A stretch of 64,000 bases of DNA from Anaerolineales bacterium UBA2200 (GCA_002327925.1 DCVA01000040.1:67165-131164), one strand, 5' to 3'. Shown: positions 9,227 to 18,420, counted from the first letter of the stretch. Made by a program: numbers and translations. The notes: a model not told the origin generated them from the sequence alone.

Positions 9227-9802
9227 TCACTCTCGCGCCTTCTGCACCTGCTCCGTCAGCCAGCGCAGGTCCACGTCGGCGTGCAAACGGTCGAGGTATT
9301 CTTTCTGGCTCAGGGCGCCCGCGGCAAAAGCCCGCACGTCTTCGGTGGTGCCGGTCAGGACGATCAGCTCCTTGCCATCTGTGTCTCTGTAGCTCACTGC
9401 CACCCGGGTAATTCCGAGCCGATCCACGGCGTCCGAGGCCGCAAGGCGATCCATCGTACGCAGAAGCGCGTCCTGGCTCGCGTGCTCACCCGTACCGAAC
9501 CCCCGCGATGCATCGAGAACGGCGATGGCGGCTGTCTCATCTGTGCCTGTCAGGGGCATCACGTACAGCTGAAGGCCGCGCGTAGTCATCCCTGATTGAG
9601 CCAGAACGCCCATGAGCTCCTCGGCTGCTTCCCAGTCCGGTGGTCCGGACAGCATCCTCGCCGCTGCCGATTCCCGGAGACCTATGCGCTCCAGCAACCG
9701 CAGTGGCACCAAGGCTACCCATAGCAGAACGGCGGCCAGCACTAACAGAAGCAGACAACCGCATCCGCCGCAGCCCACCCGTCTTCCACGTCGTTGTGCC
9801 AT
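9227..9802 (-). CDS. Single-pass membrane protein of unknown function
   Basis: The protein has 191 residues. A basic N-terminus (AQRRGRRVGCGGCG) precedes one hydrophobic segment (about 15-37), so the bulk should be extracytoplasmic. The soluble part has an alpha/beta look, with LQLYVMPLTGTDETAAIAVLDAS in the middle and VAVSYRDTDGKELIVLTG near the end. I do not recognise the family. It ends just before the epimerase gene and probably shares its transcript. Confidence 0.6.
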   Translation of the reverse strand: MAQRRGRRVGCGGCGCLLLLVLAAVLLWVALVPLRLLERIGLRESAAARMLSGPPDWEAAEELMGVLAQSGMTTRGLQLYVMPLTGTDETAAIAVLDASRGFGTGEHASQDALLRTMDRLAASDAVDRLGITRVAVSYRDTDGKELIVLTGTTEDVRAFAAGALSQKEYLDRLHADVDLRWLTEQVQKARE

Positions 9803-9863
9803 GTCTGTTCTCCCAGGTCCGGCATCTCCCCTTTGCGAGGCGAGACGCGTTGGTCAGTTGGCC

Positions 9864-10517
9864 TCACTTGGAACACTGCCTGGCCTTCTCGCTCTGCAGT
9901 TGGGCAATGATCGCTTGAATCTCGGGGGTTGGCGAGTTTCCCAGGTACGCATGCACGTTTGTATAGCTCCAGATCAACTGGTTGTAGGTCCAGTCGCACT
10001 GTGCCCCGCTCTTCCAGCCCCGTTGCTGCATCTTCCAGCGCGAATCCTCCAGAACCTGGATGCCATCGCGAACGCAGGCGTTGATGACTGTAAAGCCATA
10101 ACCCTCCTCCTCGGGCACGCGTACCCAGACCGTACCGTCGAATCCCTTTCGGAACTGCTGTTCGGCACTGACCAGAGAACCCTGCTCCAGGTACATTGCC
10201 CCTGCCTGGAATCGGTAGCGGTAATCGCCAGGGCGTTTCTCTGCGGCTTCCTCCGCCTTCTTAGGGTCGCCTTCCGCGCGGGCCTCCTCCATCAACTTCT
10301 CTGCCTCTTCGATCGCGTCCAGCTGGCTTCTAGCCTCGAGGAGTGCGTCGACCTCGGGGATGCCCGAAGTGCCTTTTGCCCTGTAGGCCGCAACTTCAGG
10401 CGCGAACTCGGCCGCTAGAGCCAACAATTCAGCCTCCAGCCCACACCCGCTGGTGCCCACCAGCAGCGCTATGAACGCGAACGCCAGGACCATCGAATGG
10501 AGACATCGTCGTGGCAT
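9864..10517 (-). CDS. Putative lipoprotein with helical/TPR-like region
   Basis: The protein has 217 residues from the ATG at 10517, chosen because GAGGAGG lies about 8 nt upstream and a lipoprotein signal begins there (MVLAFAFIALLVGTSGCG). The mature part has an acidic, lysine-rich helix (about 70-100, AEKLMEEARAEGDPKKAEEAAEK) followed by YRYRFQAGAMYLEQGSLVSAEQQFRKGF, which resembles a tetratricopeptide unit. Function unknown. It is transcribed from the strong promoter at 10636-10664, divergently from the glycan/NRPS operon. Confidence 0.65.
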   Translation of the reverse strand: MPRRCLHSMVLAFAFIALLVGTSGCGLEAELLALAAEFAPEVAAYRAKGTSGIPEVDALLEARSQLDAIEEAEKLMEEARAEGDPKKAEEAAEKRPGDYRYRFQAGAMYLEQGSLVSAEQQFRKGFDGTVWVRVPEEEGYGFTVINACVRDGIQVLEDSRWKMQQRGWKSGAQCDWTYNQLIWSYTNVHAYLGNSPTPEIQAIIAQLQSEKARQCSK

Positions 10518-10635
10518 GTTAGTCCCTCCTCTGCCAGCGGGCAATGCACCTGACCGCTGCTCTGCGCCGTCTCCAGTTGACCTACCTCGGCGAGAAACCA
10601 CAGCTACCATACAGGTGAGAAGCCTGCCGCTCTTG

Positions 10636-10664
10636 ATTCTACACTCGTCCCGCTCCAGTGTCAA
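10636..10664 (-). promoter_or_regulatory. Near-consensus promoter, leftward
   Basis: On the minus strand, TTGACA (10664-10659), a 17 bp spacer and TAGAAT (10641-10636) are found. It drives the lipoprotein at 9864-10517, and probably the two genes beyond it. Confidence 0.7.
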
Positions 10665-10678
10665 TGGTTTGGTTCGGC

Positions 10679-10707
10679 TTGCCCTTCCACTGATTCGGCG
10701 CTACAAT
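10679..10707 (+). promoter_or_regulatory. Promoter of the glycan/NRPS operon
   Basis: TTGCCC (10679-10684), a 17 bp spacer and TACAAT (10702-10707) are found. It faces away from the leftward promoter 15 bp to its left, making a compact divergent control region. The -10 is flanked by the short inverted repeat GGCGCTACAATAGCGCC, a possible regulator site. Confidence 0.5.
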
Positions 10708-10738
10708 AGCGCCTATCCAGGTACCCGGGTCCGGTGTC

Positions 10739-11797
10739 ATGGCCTCTTCCACTCAACTAGCGGTTTCGATCATCATCCCGACTGCATGGGCCGACGATGG
10801 TCTTCGTCGGTGTCTGCTGAGCGTCACTCGCGCCAATCCCCCCGCCAGCGAGGTAGTCGTTGCGGTCGATGGTGCCGACAGTGCCGCCTGTGATATGGCG
10901 GCAAGCTTCGGAGCACTGGTGGTCACCACTCCGGTTCGCGGCGGCCCGTCCGGCGCGCGCAACGTGGGCGCTCAAGCGGCGCGTGGGGACATTCTGTTCT
11001 TCGTCGACTCGGACGTGCTGATCCCTTCCGATGCGGTCGCCCGGGTGCAGGAGGCCTTCGCAGCCCGGCCGGACCTTGCCGCAATATTCGGATCTTACGA
11101 CGATGAGCCTGATGCCCCGAATTTCCTGTCTCAGTACAAGAACCTCCTTCACCATTATGTCCATCAGACAGGCCGCGAAGATGCTTCAACCTTCTGGGCA
11201 GGTTGCGGAGCGATTCGCAAAGAGGCACTGAAGGCCGTGGGCGGGTTCGATACCGCCTATCAGACCCCTTCGATGGAGGACATCGAGCTGGGCTATCGGC
11301 TTCGTGCCGCCGGTCGCAAGATTCGCCTGGTCAAGTCCTTGCAGGTCAAGCATCTAAAGCACTGGACGGCGGGCACACTCCTCAGGGCTGACTTTCTGGC
11401 ACGTGCCCTTCCCTGGAGCCGGCTCATCTTGAAGAGCGGAGTTCTGATCAACGACCTGAACATCAACCGGGTGAGTCGTCTTTGCGCCGTGCTGGTGTAC
11501 GGGCTCCTGCTCACGCTCGGACTGGCTGTGCGCTGGCCGCGGCTGCTGTGGATGGCACTCGTCCAGGTCGTGGCCCTGCTTGCGCTGAACTGGCCCCTGT
11601 ACCGCTTCTTCTGGCGCAAGAGGGGCCTGCTCTTTGCCCTGGCTGTCGTACCCTGGCACTGGTTCTATTACTTTTACGGCGCTCTGGCCTTTGGGATTGC
11701 CTGGCTGGTTCACCTTTTCGGCCGCCCAGAGTCGCAGCCCGTCTCGCCTCTGAATTCATCTTCTCCTCGGGAGGGCAACGTCGATGGTGGCGGATAG
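10739..11797 (+). CDS. Family 2 glycosyltransferase, membrane-associated
   Basis: The protein has 352 residues. A GT-A fold is shown by VSIIIPTAWADDG, the GPSGARNVGAQAARGDILFFVDSDV segment carrying the DxD-type metal site (DSD), and MEDIELGYRLRAAGRKI in the acceptor region. The C-terminal third has two or three hydrophobic helices (about 245-335), so the enzyme probably acts on a lipid-linked acceptor at the inner membrane face. It is the first gene of the long rightward operon and overlaps the next start by 14 bp. Confidence 0.88.
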   Translation: MASSTQLAVSIIIPTAWADDGLRRCLLSVTRANPPASEVVVAVDGADSAACDMAASFGALVVTTPVRGGPSGARNVGAQAARGDILFFVDSDVLIPSDAVARVQEAFAARPDLAAIFGSYDDEPDAPNFLSQYKNLLHHYVHQTGREDASTFWAGCGAIRKEALKAVGGFDTAYQTPSMEDIELGYRLRAAGRKIRLVKSLQVKHLKHWTAGTLLRADFLARALPWSRLILKSGVLINDLNINRVSRLCAVLVYGLLLTLGLAVRWPRLLWMALVQVVALLALNWPLYRFFWRKRGLLFALAVVPWHWFYYFYGALAFGIAWLVHLFGRPESQPVSPLNSSSPREGNVDGGG

Positions 11798-13223
11798 CGC
11801 CCCGGTCGTGGTCATTGGCGCCGGGCCGGCAGGCCTGGCTGCGGCGCACGAGCTGGTCACACGCGGGCTGCGGCCCCTGGTGCTGGAGAAGAGCAGCCAG
11901 GTCGGCGGCATTTCCCGCACCGAGGTGCACGACGGTTACCGCTTTGACATCGGCGGTCATCGCTTCTTCACCAAGGTTCCGGAAGTGCAGCGCCTTTGGG
12001 AAGGGATGCTGGGAGATGACTTTGTCAGGGTAGCGCGGTTGTCCCGCATCTACTACAGACGGCGTTTCTTCAACTACCCCATCAGTCTGTGGAATACGCT
12101 CAGCAATCTCGGCCTCTGGGAGAGCGGCATGATCCTGCTCAGCTTCCTCCGCTGGCAGGCACTGCCCTATAAAGAAGAAGAGAACTTTGAGCAGTGGGTG
12201 ACCAATCGCTTTGGACGCCGCCTGTACCGTACCTTCTTCCAGGGCTATACCGAGAAGGTATGGGGCATCCCCTGCACTCAGATCCGGGCTGACTGGGCCG
12301 CACAGCGCATCCAGGGCCTCTCCCTGACTCAGGCGATTCTCAATGCTATTGTTGGAACGGAGAGTGCCAAATCTCTCATCAGCGAGTTCCAGTATCCGCG
12401 GCTTGGTCCGGGGATGATGTGGGAACGCTTTGCGCAGACCATCGCGCGGAACGGCGGCGAAGTGTGGCTCAACAGCGAGGTGCTGCACCTGGAGCGCGCC
12501 GGCCAGCAGGTCACTCAGGTAGTGGTACGCAGAGGAACGGAAATACAGACGGTGGCCGCGAGCCATGTACTGTCCAGCATGCCCCTGCCAGAACTGATCG
12601 CCGATCTGTCTCCGACGCCCCCCACAGAGGTGGCCCGCGCTTCACGGGCGCTGCGCCATCGTTCGTTCCTGATGGTGGGCTTGCGTGTCGCTCGCACCCC
12701 GCTCTTTCCGGACAACTGGGTGTATATCCAGGAACCGGAGGTGCAGGCCGGAAGGATCCAGAATTTCGGAAACTGGAGCCCCCTTCTCGTTCCTGTCGAG
12801 GGAAACAGCAGTCTGGGAATCGAGTACTTCTGCAACGAGGGCGACGCCCTGTGGAATGCTGACGACGCGGACCTGGTCAGATTGGCCCGCCACGAGTTGG
12901 CCCAGATCGGACTGGCCGACGAGTCGGAGGTTCTGGCCGGCCCTGTGATCCGGCAGCCCAAGGCCTATCCCGTGTACGATCCGGAATATCGGGCGAATCT
13001 GAACCTGGTGCGAGGATTCCTGGCCGGGTTGGAGAATCTGCAAACGATTGGCCGCAACGGGATGCATCGCTACAACAACATGGACCACTCCATGCTGACC
13101 GGCATCCTTGCCGCGCGCAACGTCCTGGGCGAGCACAACGACCTGTGGGCAGTCAACACGGAAGATACCTATCACGAGCAGGTGCCCGACCACGCCGCTC
13201 GCGAGCATCGCGGGCTGTTCTGA
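11784..13223 (+). CDS. FAD/NAD(P)-dependent oxidoreductase, UDP-galactopyranose-mutase/amine-oxidase-like
   Basis: The protein has 479 residues. The N-terminal dinucleotide motif is VVVIGAGPAGLAAAHELV, followed by the acidic ribose-binding segment LEKSSQVGGISRT and GYRFDIGGHRFF, a signature shared by protoporphyrinogen-oxidase-like and UDP-galactopyranose-mutase-like proteins in polysaccharide loci. The region NYPISLWNTL and the C-terminal FAD motif (NNMDHSMLTGILAARNVLG) agree. It probably modifies or isomerises a sugar nucleotide or lipid-linked sugar for the glycan made here. A purely redox role on another substrate cannot be excluded. Confidence 0.82.
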   Translation: MVADSAPVVVIGAGPAGLAAAHELVTRGLRPLVLEKSSQVGGISRTEVHDGYRFDIGGHRFFTKVPEVQRLWEGMLGDDFVRVARLSRIYYRRRFFNYPISLWNTLSNLGLWESGMILLSFLRWQALPYKEEENFEQWVTNRFGRRLYRTFFQGYTEKVWGIPCTQIRADWAAQRIQGLSLTQAILNAIVGTESAKSLISEFQYPRLGPGMMWERFAQTIARNGGEVWLNSEVLHLERAGQQVTQVVVRRGTEIQTVAASHVLSSMPLPELIADLSPTPPTEVARASRALRHRSFLMVGLRVARTPLFPDNWVYIQEPEVQAGRIQNFGNWSPLLVPVEGNSSLGIEYFCNEGDALWNADDADLVRLARHELAQIGLADESEVLAGPVIRQPKAYPVYDPEYRANLNLVRGFLAGLENLQTIGRNGMHRYNNMDHSMLTGILAARNVLGEHNDLWAVNTEDTYHEQVPDHAAREHRGLF

Positions 13224-13271
13224 GCACTCAGCCGCTCCTTCGTGAGGCAATCGGGTTCCGCAGAGATACTG

Positions 13272-14387
13272 ATGGATGATTCCAGGTACCAGGTCCGGGC
13301 CTACCGTCCAGAGGACCGCCGGGCTGTGGCGGACCTTGTAGAGTGCCTCTACCACGGGGAGGCGTCGCGCCGGCTGGCCACTCTGCGCTGGAAGTACGAA
13401 TCCAATCCATACGTTTCGTCGCCGCCGGCCTGCGTCGTGGACTACCCGGATAGATCTGCGCCGCGGGGCATCCCTCCAGTGGTAGGTTTTCTCGGCCTCA
13501 CGGTCATGCGTTTCGCCTGCGAAGGCCAGCAGTTGCTGGTGCGTTCTCCAGGTGACGCAGCGGTGCACCCGGATCATCGTCGGCGGGGTATCCTGACGGA
13601 GATGACGCGTTGGTCGCGGCGCCAGGTCCAGGGCAGCTTTCCCCTCTACCTGACCACCACGGCGAATCGCCAGTCTTTGCCCGCCGCGCTGGGGGCCGGC
13701 TATTTTCCTCTCGCGTCCGGCGTCAGCCTCTGCCACAGCACTGCGTCGGGACTTGAGCGCTATCTCCTCGCGAAGCGTCGCGGGCAGGGCTCGAGCGAGA
13801 CGCGCACTCTCCTAGACCTTTGCGGATCAGACAAGCTCCCCCATAGTGAGGCGATTCGCGTCGAGCAAGCGCCAAGGCCTGACGCAATGGCGGCCCTGGC
13901 CGCCGATCACCCGGGAACGGCGAAACGCATCCGTCTGGTTCAGGACACGGCCTTCTTCCAGTGGCGCTACGGCAACCCACTCGGCAAGTACGTGTTTCTT
14001 TTCCAGGAGGCGCGGGGCCGGCCGGTCGGCTACCTGGTCCTGGGTCTGGGCAGGAACCCCCAACGTGCCCACATCCTCGACTATGGTGCCGATCCGGAGG
14101 CGACGCTCAGCCTGGTGCGTTATGTCATCAGATCACGCCTGGCTGGCATTCTCTCCGTCCCCCTCTGGGGATTGGATTGCGAGCTGGCTTCCAACCTGAC
14201 AAAGCTGGGCTTTGGGCAGGGTGGGCCGGCGGGCTGGCTGGTCAATCACGGCCCGCGGCATGATCTGCCCATCCTCGTCCGCCCTGGTAGCGAGCTTCCG
14301 GTGGCCGAGGACTGGTTCGTCGATGGTGTCGACGTACGGCACCCGGGCAATTGGTGTCTCAAGCCCATCGTGTCGGACGCCGCCTAG
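13272..14387 (+). CDS. GNAT-fold acyltransferase
   Basis: The protein has 371 residues from the ATG at 13272; a GTG at 13242 is the alternative and neither has a strong ribosome binding site. The N-terminal half is a GNAT domain (YQVRAYRPEDRRAVADLVE, then the acyl-CoA pyrophosphate loop AVHPDHRRRGILTEM). A second, more divergent half (about 210-360) may be a degenerate GNAT repeat. GNATs in exopolysaccharide and exosortase-type loci acylate amino sugars or carrier-bound intermediates; the neighbours (deacetylase, NRPS proteins) fit such a role. The target is unknown. Confidence 0.72.
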   Translation: MDDSRYQVRAYRPEDRRAVADLVECLYHGEASRRLATLRWKYESNPYVSSPPACVVDYPDRSAPRGIPPVVGFLGLTVMRFACEGQQLLVRSPGDAAVHPDHRRRGILTEMTRWSRRQVQGSFPLYLTTTANRQSLPAALGAGYFPLASGVSLCHSTASGLERYLLAKRRGQGSSETRTLLDLCGSDKLPHSEAIRVEQAPRPDAMAALAADHPGTAKRIRLVQDTAFFQWRYGNPLGKYVFLFQEARGRPVGYLVLGLGRNPQRAHILDYGADPEATLSLVRYVIRSRLAGILSVPLWGLDCELASNLTKLGFGQGGPAGWLVNHGPRHDLPILVRPGSELPVAEDWFVDGVDVRHPGNWCLKPIVSDAA

Positions 14388-14399
14388 GAGGATCGAGTC

Positions 14400-15191
14400 T
14401 TGATCGCACGCGTACCGGTCCTGACATTCCACGACATCAGCTCGAGCGATGGGGTCATCTCCCTGGCCCCTGCCCTTTTCGAGCGCATGCTGGCCACACT
14501 CACCTCCGCCGGATGGAGGTGTCTCGGTTTAGAGGATCTCGCAGCCCTGCTGACATCGGGCCGTGAGCTGCCTGGGCGCACGTTCTGTATCACGTTTGAT
14601 GATGGCTTTCAGTCTGTGTACGAAAACGCCCTCCCTGTCCTGCAGCGTTTGGGGCTGACGGCTACGGTCTTTGTTCTGGTGGGTGACCCGGAGGAGGCAC
14701 GGACGTCCGTCCCCCCCCCGGTCTGGAAAGGGCACGCGCTGATGAGCTGGAGTCAGTTGCGCGACCTGCACGGCCACGGTATTTCCCTGGGCGCTCACAC
14801 TCTCTCCCATCCAGACCTGACTCTCCTCACGCCGCAGCAAGTCGTGAGGGAGGCGCTCGGCTCTCGCCGCGTCCTGGCCGGCCGCCTGGATGTCCCCGAG
14901 ACAGCGATTGTCGCCTTTGCCTACCCCTATGGGCGTAGCAATGCAGCCGTACGCGCTCTGCTTCGCCCTCACTTCGCCTGTGCCTGCAGCGACTATCTCG
15001 GGTTCGTGACTGCCCGGAGCGACGTCGCTGCACTGCCGCGGCTCGATTCGTACTACCTGCGCCATCCTGCGATGGTCGACCTGATGCCCGGACGCTGGCT
15101 GCTACCCTACATCATGGCTGTTTCTCTGCCGCGGCTGGCGCGTCGGGCGCTGGTTTCTGCTTTGCACCCACGCCCGCCGGCGAGGCGCTAA
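14400..15191 (+). CDS. Polysaccharide deacetylase (NodB homology domain, CE4)
   Basis: The protein has 263 residues. It starts with TTG at 14400, supported by AGGAGG 8 nt upstream that overlaps the previous stop. NodB motifs are visible: TFDDG (motif 1, FCITFDDGFQSVYENALPVL), SLGAHTLSHPDLTLL (motif 2, H-xxx-H metal ligands) and AFAYPYGRSN (motif 3). No signal peptide is seen, so it probably acts on a cytoplasmic, lipid-linked or nucleotide-linked N-acetyl sugar; some members of the family are exported. Removing the acetyl group would expose an amine for the acyl or peptidyl modification suggested by the genes that follow. Confidence 0.9.
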   Translation: MIARVPVLTFHDISSSDGVISLAPALFERMLATLTSAGWRCLGLEDLAALLTSGRELPGRTFCITFDDGFQSVYENALPVLQRLGLTATVFVLVGDPEEARTSVPPPVWKGHALMSWSQLRDLHGHGISLGAHTLSHPDLTLLTPQQVVREALGSRRVLAGRLDVPETAIVAFAYPYGRSNAAVRALLRPHFACACSDYLGFVTARSDVAALPRLDSYYLRHPAMVDLMPGRWLLPYIMAVSLPRLARRALVSALHPRPPARR

Positions 15192-15192
15192 G

Positions 15193-15954
15193 ATGGCCCT
15201 GACCACCGGTTTTCTGTGGCCCCTGCCTCCACTCGCTGCAAGGGCTGACCCGGAAGAGGTTCACGTCTGGCGCATTCCGCTCACGCCGCCGCGGCCTGAA
15301 GAGGCAAGCAGCCTGTCTCCCGAAGAGCTGGAGCGCGCTTCGCATTACTACCTGGCAAGGGACCGCGATCGCTTTGTGACGGCCCGCGCGTCGTTGCGCT
15401 CTATTCTCGGGGGTTATCTGGACTCGGATGCGTCCCAGATCGGCCTGCGTCAGACGCCGTGGGGAAGACCCGAGCTCGATCCCGCCGTGCATCGCCAGGA
15501 AGCCAGGTGCGCTCTCGATTTCAACCTGACCCACTCAGGAAACCTGGCCCTTCTCGCGGTGACCTCGGGACGGAAGATTGGCATCGACCTTGAACAGATT
15601 CGCCCCCAGGTGGTGGAGGACGCTTTGCTGCCGCACGTTTGCTCCGCCAGCGAGCTATCCCTGCTGCTGTCGCTGCAGGGTGAAGAGCGCGTGGCCGCCT
15701 TCTTTCGCTGCTGGACGCGCAAAGAATCGTATTTGAAGGCCAGGGGCGAAGGGCTTATACTGGCACTGACATCCGTGTCCGTCTCCCTGGGGAAAGATGA
15801 GACTCCGGTGCTGCGCTCCGTGGCAGGTGATCCGGACGAGGTCAGCCGCTGGTCTCTGGTGGATCTGTCACCCGAGCCCGGCTTTGCTGCCTGCCTTGCA
15901 GTGAGCGCGAGCACAGCAGATATCCGCGTGCGCCAATGGAGGATGGATCGATGA
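15193..15954 (+). CDS. 4'-phosphopantetheinyl transferase, Sfp type
   Basis: The protein has 253 residues. Family motifs: RDRDRFVTARASLRSILGGYL near residue 60, FNLTHSGNLALLAV, IGIDLEQIRP with the Mg-binding Asp/Glu, and FFRCWTRKESYLKARGEGL with the WxxKES catalytic stretch. This enzyme attaches phosphopantetheine from CoA to the conserved serine of carrier proteins. Four carrier domains follow in the next three large genes, which is clear context for its role. It starts 2 bp after the deacetylase stop and overlaps the MbtH start by ATGA. Confidence 0.93.
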   Translation: MALTTGFLWPLPPLAARADPEEVHVWRIPLTPPRPEEASSLSPEELERASHYYLARDRDRFVTARASLRSILGGYLDSDASQIGLRQTPWGRPELDPAVHRQEARCALDFNLTHSGNLALLAVTSGRKIGIDLEQIRPQVVEDALLPHVCSASELSLLLSLQGEERVAAFFRCWTRKESYLKARGEGLILALTSVSVSLGKDETPVLRSVAGDPDEVSRWSLVDLSPEPGFAACLAVSASTADIRVRQWRMDR

Positions 15955-16163
15955 GTGTAGAGACGCAGGAGTCGCTGATCTACAAAGTCGTGTTGAATCA
16001 TGAGGAGCAGTATTCCATCTGGCCTGCCGACCGCCAGAACCCACCGGGCTGGCGCGATGCCGGGAAGAGCGGTACCCGTGCCGAGTGCCTGGAGTACATC
16101 AAGCAGGTCTGGACCGACATGCGCCCCTTGAGCGTGCGCCGCAGAATGGAGGATCAAGCCTAG
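15951..16163 (+). CDS. MbtH-family NRPS accessory protein
   Basis: The protein has 70 residues. The start at 15951 is fixed by GGAGG upstream and by the ATGA overlap with the transferase stop. The MbtH core is recognisable: YKVVLNHEEQYSIWP with the conserved N-x-E-x-Q-Y-S-[IL]-W, then PPGWRDAGKSGTRAECLEYIKQVWTDMRPLS. MbtH proteins bind NRPS adenylation domains and help them fold and act. Its presence supports the adenylation proteins downstream being active amino-acid-activating enzymes. Confidence 0.95.
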   Translation: MSVETQESLIYKVVLNHEEQYSIWPADRQNPPGWRDAGKSGTRAECLEYIKQVWTDMRPLSVRRRMEDQA

Positions 16164-16236
16164 TTCGGGAAGGCAGCGAATCGGAGTGGCTTTGCCCCTC
16201 TGACCCACTGCTGCCCGTTGCCGGCGTTCAGCGAGG

Positions 16237-18363
16237 ATGAACGATCATGCTATGCCAGCGCCAATGACGATTCCCCGCATCCTGTCGACCTGGGCGGAGC
16301 TCGCGCCGATGGCGCCTGCGATATGCGCTCCCGGGCGGCCGGCCATGGGCTATGCCGCCCTATGGCGTCAGGTACAGGACGTCTCCCGTCAACTCCGGGA
16401 ACTCGGGATAGGCCGCACCGACCGCCTGGCGCTCCTTATGCCCGGCGGACCCGAGATGGCCGCAGCCTTTCTCGCGGCCTGCTCAACCTGCGTTGCCGTA
16501 CCGCTGAATCCCAAACTGGCCGAGAACGAGCTCGGGACTCTTCTCTCCGACCTAGAGCCAGCGCTCGTGATGACCATGAGCCTCCCTGCGCTCAAGCTGC
16601 AAGTCCCGGTGCTCACCTTGGCGGCTGCCAACGGAGATGCTGATCCGGCCGGAACGTTCTCGGTCACCCCTCCGGGTTCCACGGCCGCTGTCGAGAGGGT
16701 GACGGTGGATGACAGGCGTGTCCAGCCACAAAATGCCCATCCAGACGACATCGCCCTCTTGCTCTCGACATCCGGCACCACCTCACGTCCCAAGCTGGTG
16801 CCACTCACGCACGGCAATCTCTGCTCGTCGGCGGCCAGCATAGCCTCCACCCTGCAGCTCACTTCCGCCGACCGCTGTCTCGGTGTCCTGCCCCTGTTCC
16901 ACATACACGGCCTGGTTGCCGCGCTGCTGGCATCGCTCCTGGCAGGTGGCGGCACTTGCTGCACGCCCGGCATCAGCGCAGGTGCGTTTTCTGAGTGGCT
17001 CGAGAGCTGTCGTCCTACCTGGTACACAGCAGTACCGGCCATTCACCAGGCCGTTCTCTCCTCCATCCATGCCCGGGAGCCCAGGTCCACGCTGCGCCTC
17101 ATCCGCTCGTCATCCGCCCCCCTGCCGCTTCGGATTCTATCTCGACTGGAGGAGACATTCGGCGTGCCGGTCATCGAGGCATACGGAATGACAGAGGCAT
17201 CTCACCAGGTGGCCTCCAACCCTCTGCCACCGCTCGCACGCAAACCCGGCTCTGTGGGTCTTCCTGCCGGGCCGGAGGTGATCATTCTCGACTCAGCCGG
17301 CAGCCCGGTTCGACGCGGAGACGTCGGCGAGGTCGCCGTGCGTGGACCGGGCGTGATGGCCGGATACTTGGACAACCCACTCGCCAATGCAAGCGCCTTT
17401 TCCGACGGCTGGTTCCGCACTGGCGACCTGGGACGATTCGATGATGACGGGTACTTGTTTCTTCAGGGTCGCTTGAAGGAAGTCATTAACCGGGGCGGCG
17501 AAAAGGTCAATCCCTTCGTCGTGGACCGCGCCCTGCTCGAGCATCCGGGAGTGAGCCGCGCCGCCACCTTCGCCGTGGCCCATCCCACCCTGGGCGAAGA
17601 CGTGGCCTGCGCCGTCGTACCGCGATCCACAGACGCGCCCTCCGAGGCTGAGCTGCGCTCCTTCCTCTTTGACCGACTCTCGGCCCACGAGGTACCCTCC
17701 AGACTACTGGTGGTCTCAGATATTCCATCCGGTCCAACAGGCAAGGTCCAGCGCCGGCTTCTGGCGGCAGCGCTGTCTGACCAGCTGCAGGAACCCTATG
17801 TCGCTCCCCGCGATTCTTTGGAGCGAACCCTGGCGGGCCTGTGGGAGCAGATGCTCGACCTGCCGCGAGTGGGGATCAATGACAACTTTTTCTCTCTGGG
17901 GGGCGATTCGCTGCAGGGTACCAGACTGACGGCGCGGATCCGTGCGATCCTTGGCGTCGAGCTGGCCCCCGGTACACTCTTTCGCTCACCCACCATCTCC
18001 GACCTGGCTCAGCACATCAGACCCTGTCTCGACCCTTCTGCGGCGACCCGTCCCGCCGCCTCGTCGGCTGAGCAGGGATCGCTCCCCAGGACGCCGCCAG
18101 CTTCCGCGCCGGTCATACGCCGTGCTCCTCTGGAGCAGGAGCTGGCAGCCTTGGCTGCAGCCGTGCTCAATCTGCCGGGTTTGGGAGTCGATGACAATCT
18201 CCTGGTGGGGGGCGCAGAATCCCTGGAGCTTGGCCAGCTCCTCATTCGGGTTCAACAAGTCTATGGCGTCACCATCAGCCTGCGCGCTTTCTTCCAGGCG
18301 CCGACCATTGCGGGCCTGGCCAAGCTGATCGAGCAGAATCGAGGAGAGCACGGTGTGCACTGA
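16237..18363 (+). CDS. Acyl-AMP ligase (oxalate-CoA-ligase-like) with two tandem carrier domains
   Basis: The protein has 708 residues. The N-terminal 500 are an ANL-family adenylating domain: P-loop STSGTTSRPKLVPLTHGNL, FHIHGLVAALLASLLAGG, TWYTAVPAIHQAVL, YGMTEASHQVASNPLPPLA, GDLGRFDDDGYLFLQGR, and the catalytic lysine in TGKVQRR. The combination NPLPPLARKPGSVG and NRGGEKVNPF is the style of oxalyl-CoA synthetases (AAE3/PCS60) rather than amino-acid A domains. Two carrier domains follow: the first has LGGDSL (Ser 558); the second aligns without gaps but reads GAES (Ser 662) where GGDS is expected. It probably loads a small organic or fatty acid onto its own carriers. The 74 bp gap upstream holds no visible gene. 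Confidence 0.82.
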   Translation: MNDHAMPAPMTIPRILSTWAELAPMAPAICAPGRPAMGYAALWRQVQDVSRQLRELGIGRTDRLALLMPGGPEMAAAFLAACSTCVAVPLNPKLAENELGTLLSDLEPALVMTMSLPALKLQVPVLTLAAANGDADPAGTFSVTPPGSTAAVERVTVDDRRVQPQNAHPDDIALLLSTSGTTSRPKLVPLTHGNLCSSAASIASTLQLTSADRCLGVLPLFHIHGLVAALLASLLAGGGTCCTPGISAGAFSEWLESCRPTWYTAVPAIHQAVLSSIHAREPRSTLRLIRSSSAPLPLRILSRLEETFGVPVIEAYGMTEASHQVASNPLPPLARKPGSVGLPAGPEVIILDSAGSPVRRGDVGEVAVRGPGVMAGYLDNPLANASAFSDGWFRTGDLGRFDDDGYLFLQGRLKEVINRGGEKVNPFVVDRALLEHPGVSRAATFAVAHPTLGEDVACAVVPRSTDAPSEAELRSFLFDRLSAHEVPSRLLVVSDIPSGPTGKVQRRLLAAALSDQLQEPYVAPRDSLERTLAGLWEQMLDLPRVGINDNFFSLGGDSLQGTRLTARIRAILGVELAPGTLFRSPTISDLAQHIRPCLDPSAATRPAASSAEQGSLPRTPPASAPVIRRAPLEQELAALAAAVLNLPGLGVDDNLLVGGAESLELGQLLIRVQQVYGVTISLRAFFQAPTIAGLAKLIEQNRGEHGVH

Positions 18364-18420
18364 TCAGGACACCACCCTGGACACCCCCAAGAGCCCCGTT
18401 GTCCGGCCAGGCGGCCGGCA

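Noticed and set aside
7654..9411. Long rightward open frame opposite the epimerase gene
   Set aside because: It has no family features; the SDR motifs on the other strand explain the sequence.
12642..13736. Leftward open frame opposite the FAD protein and GNAT genes
   Set aside because: It spans two real genes and the gap between them, with no recognised motifs; an antisense artefact of GC-rich codons.
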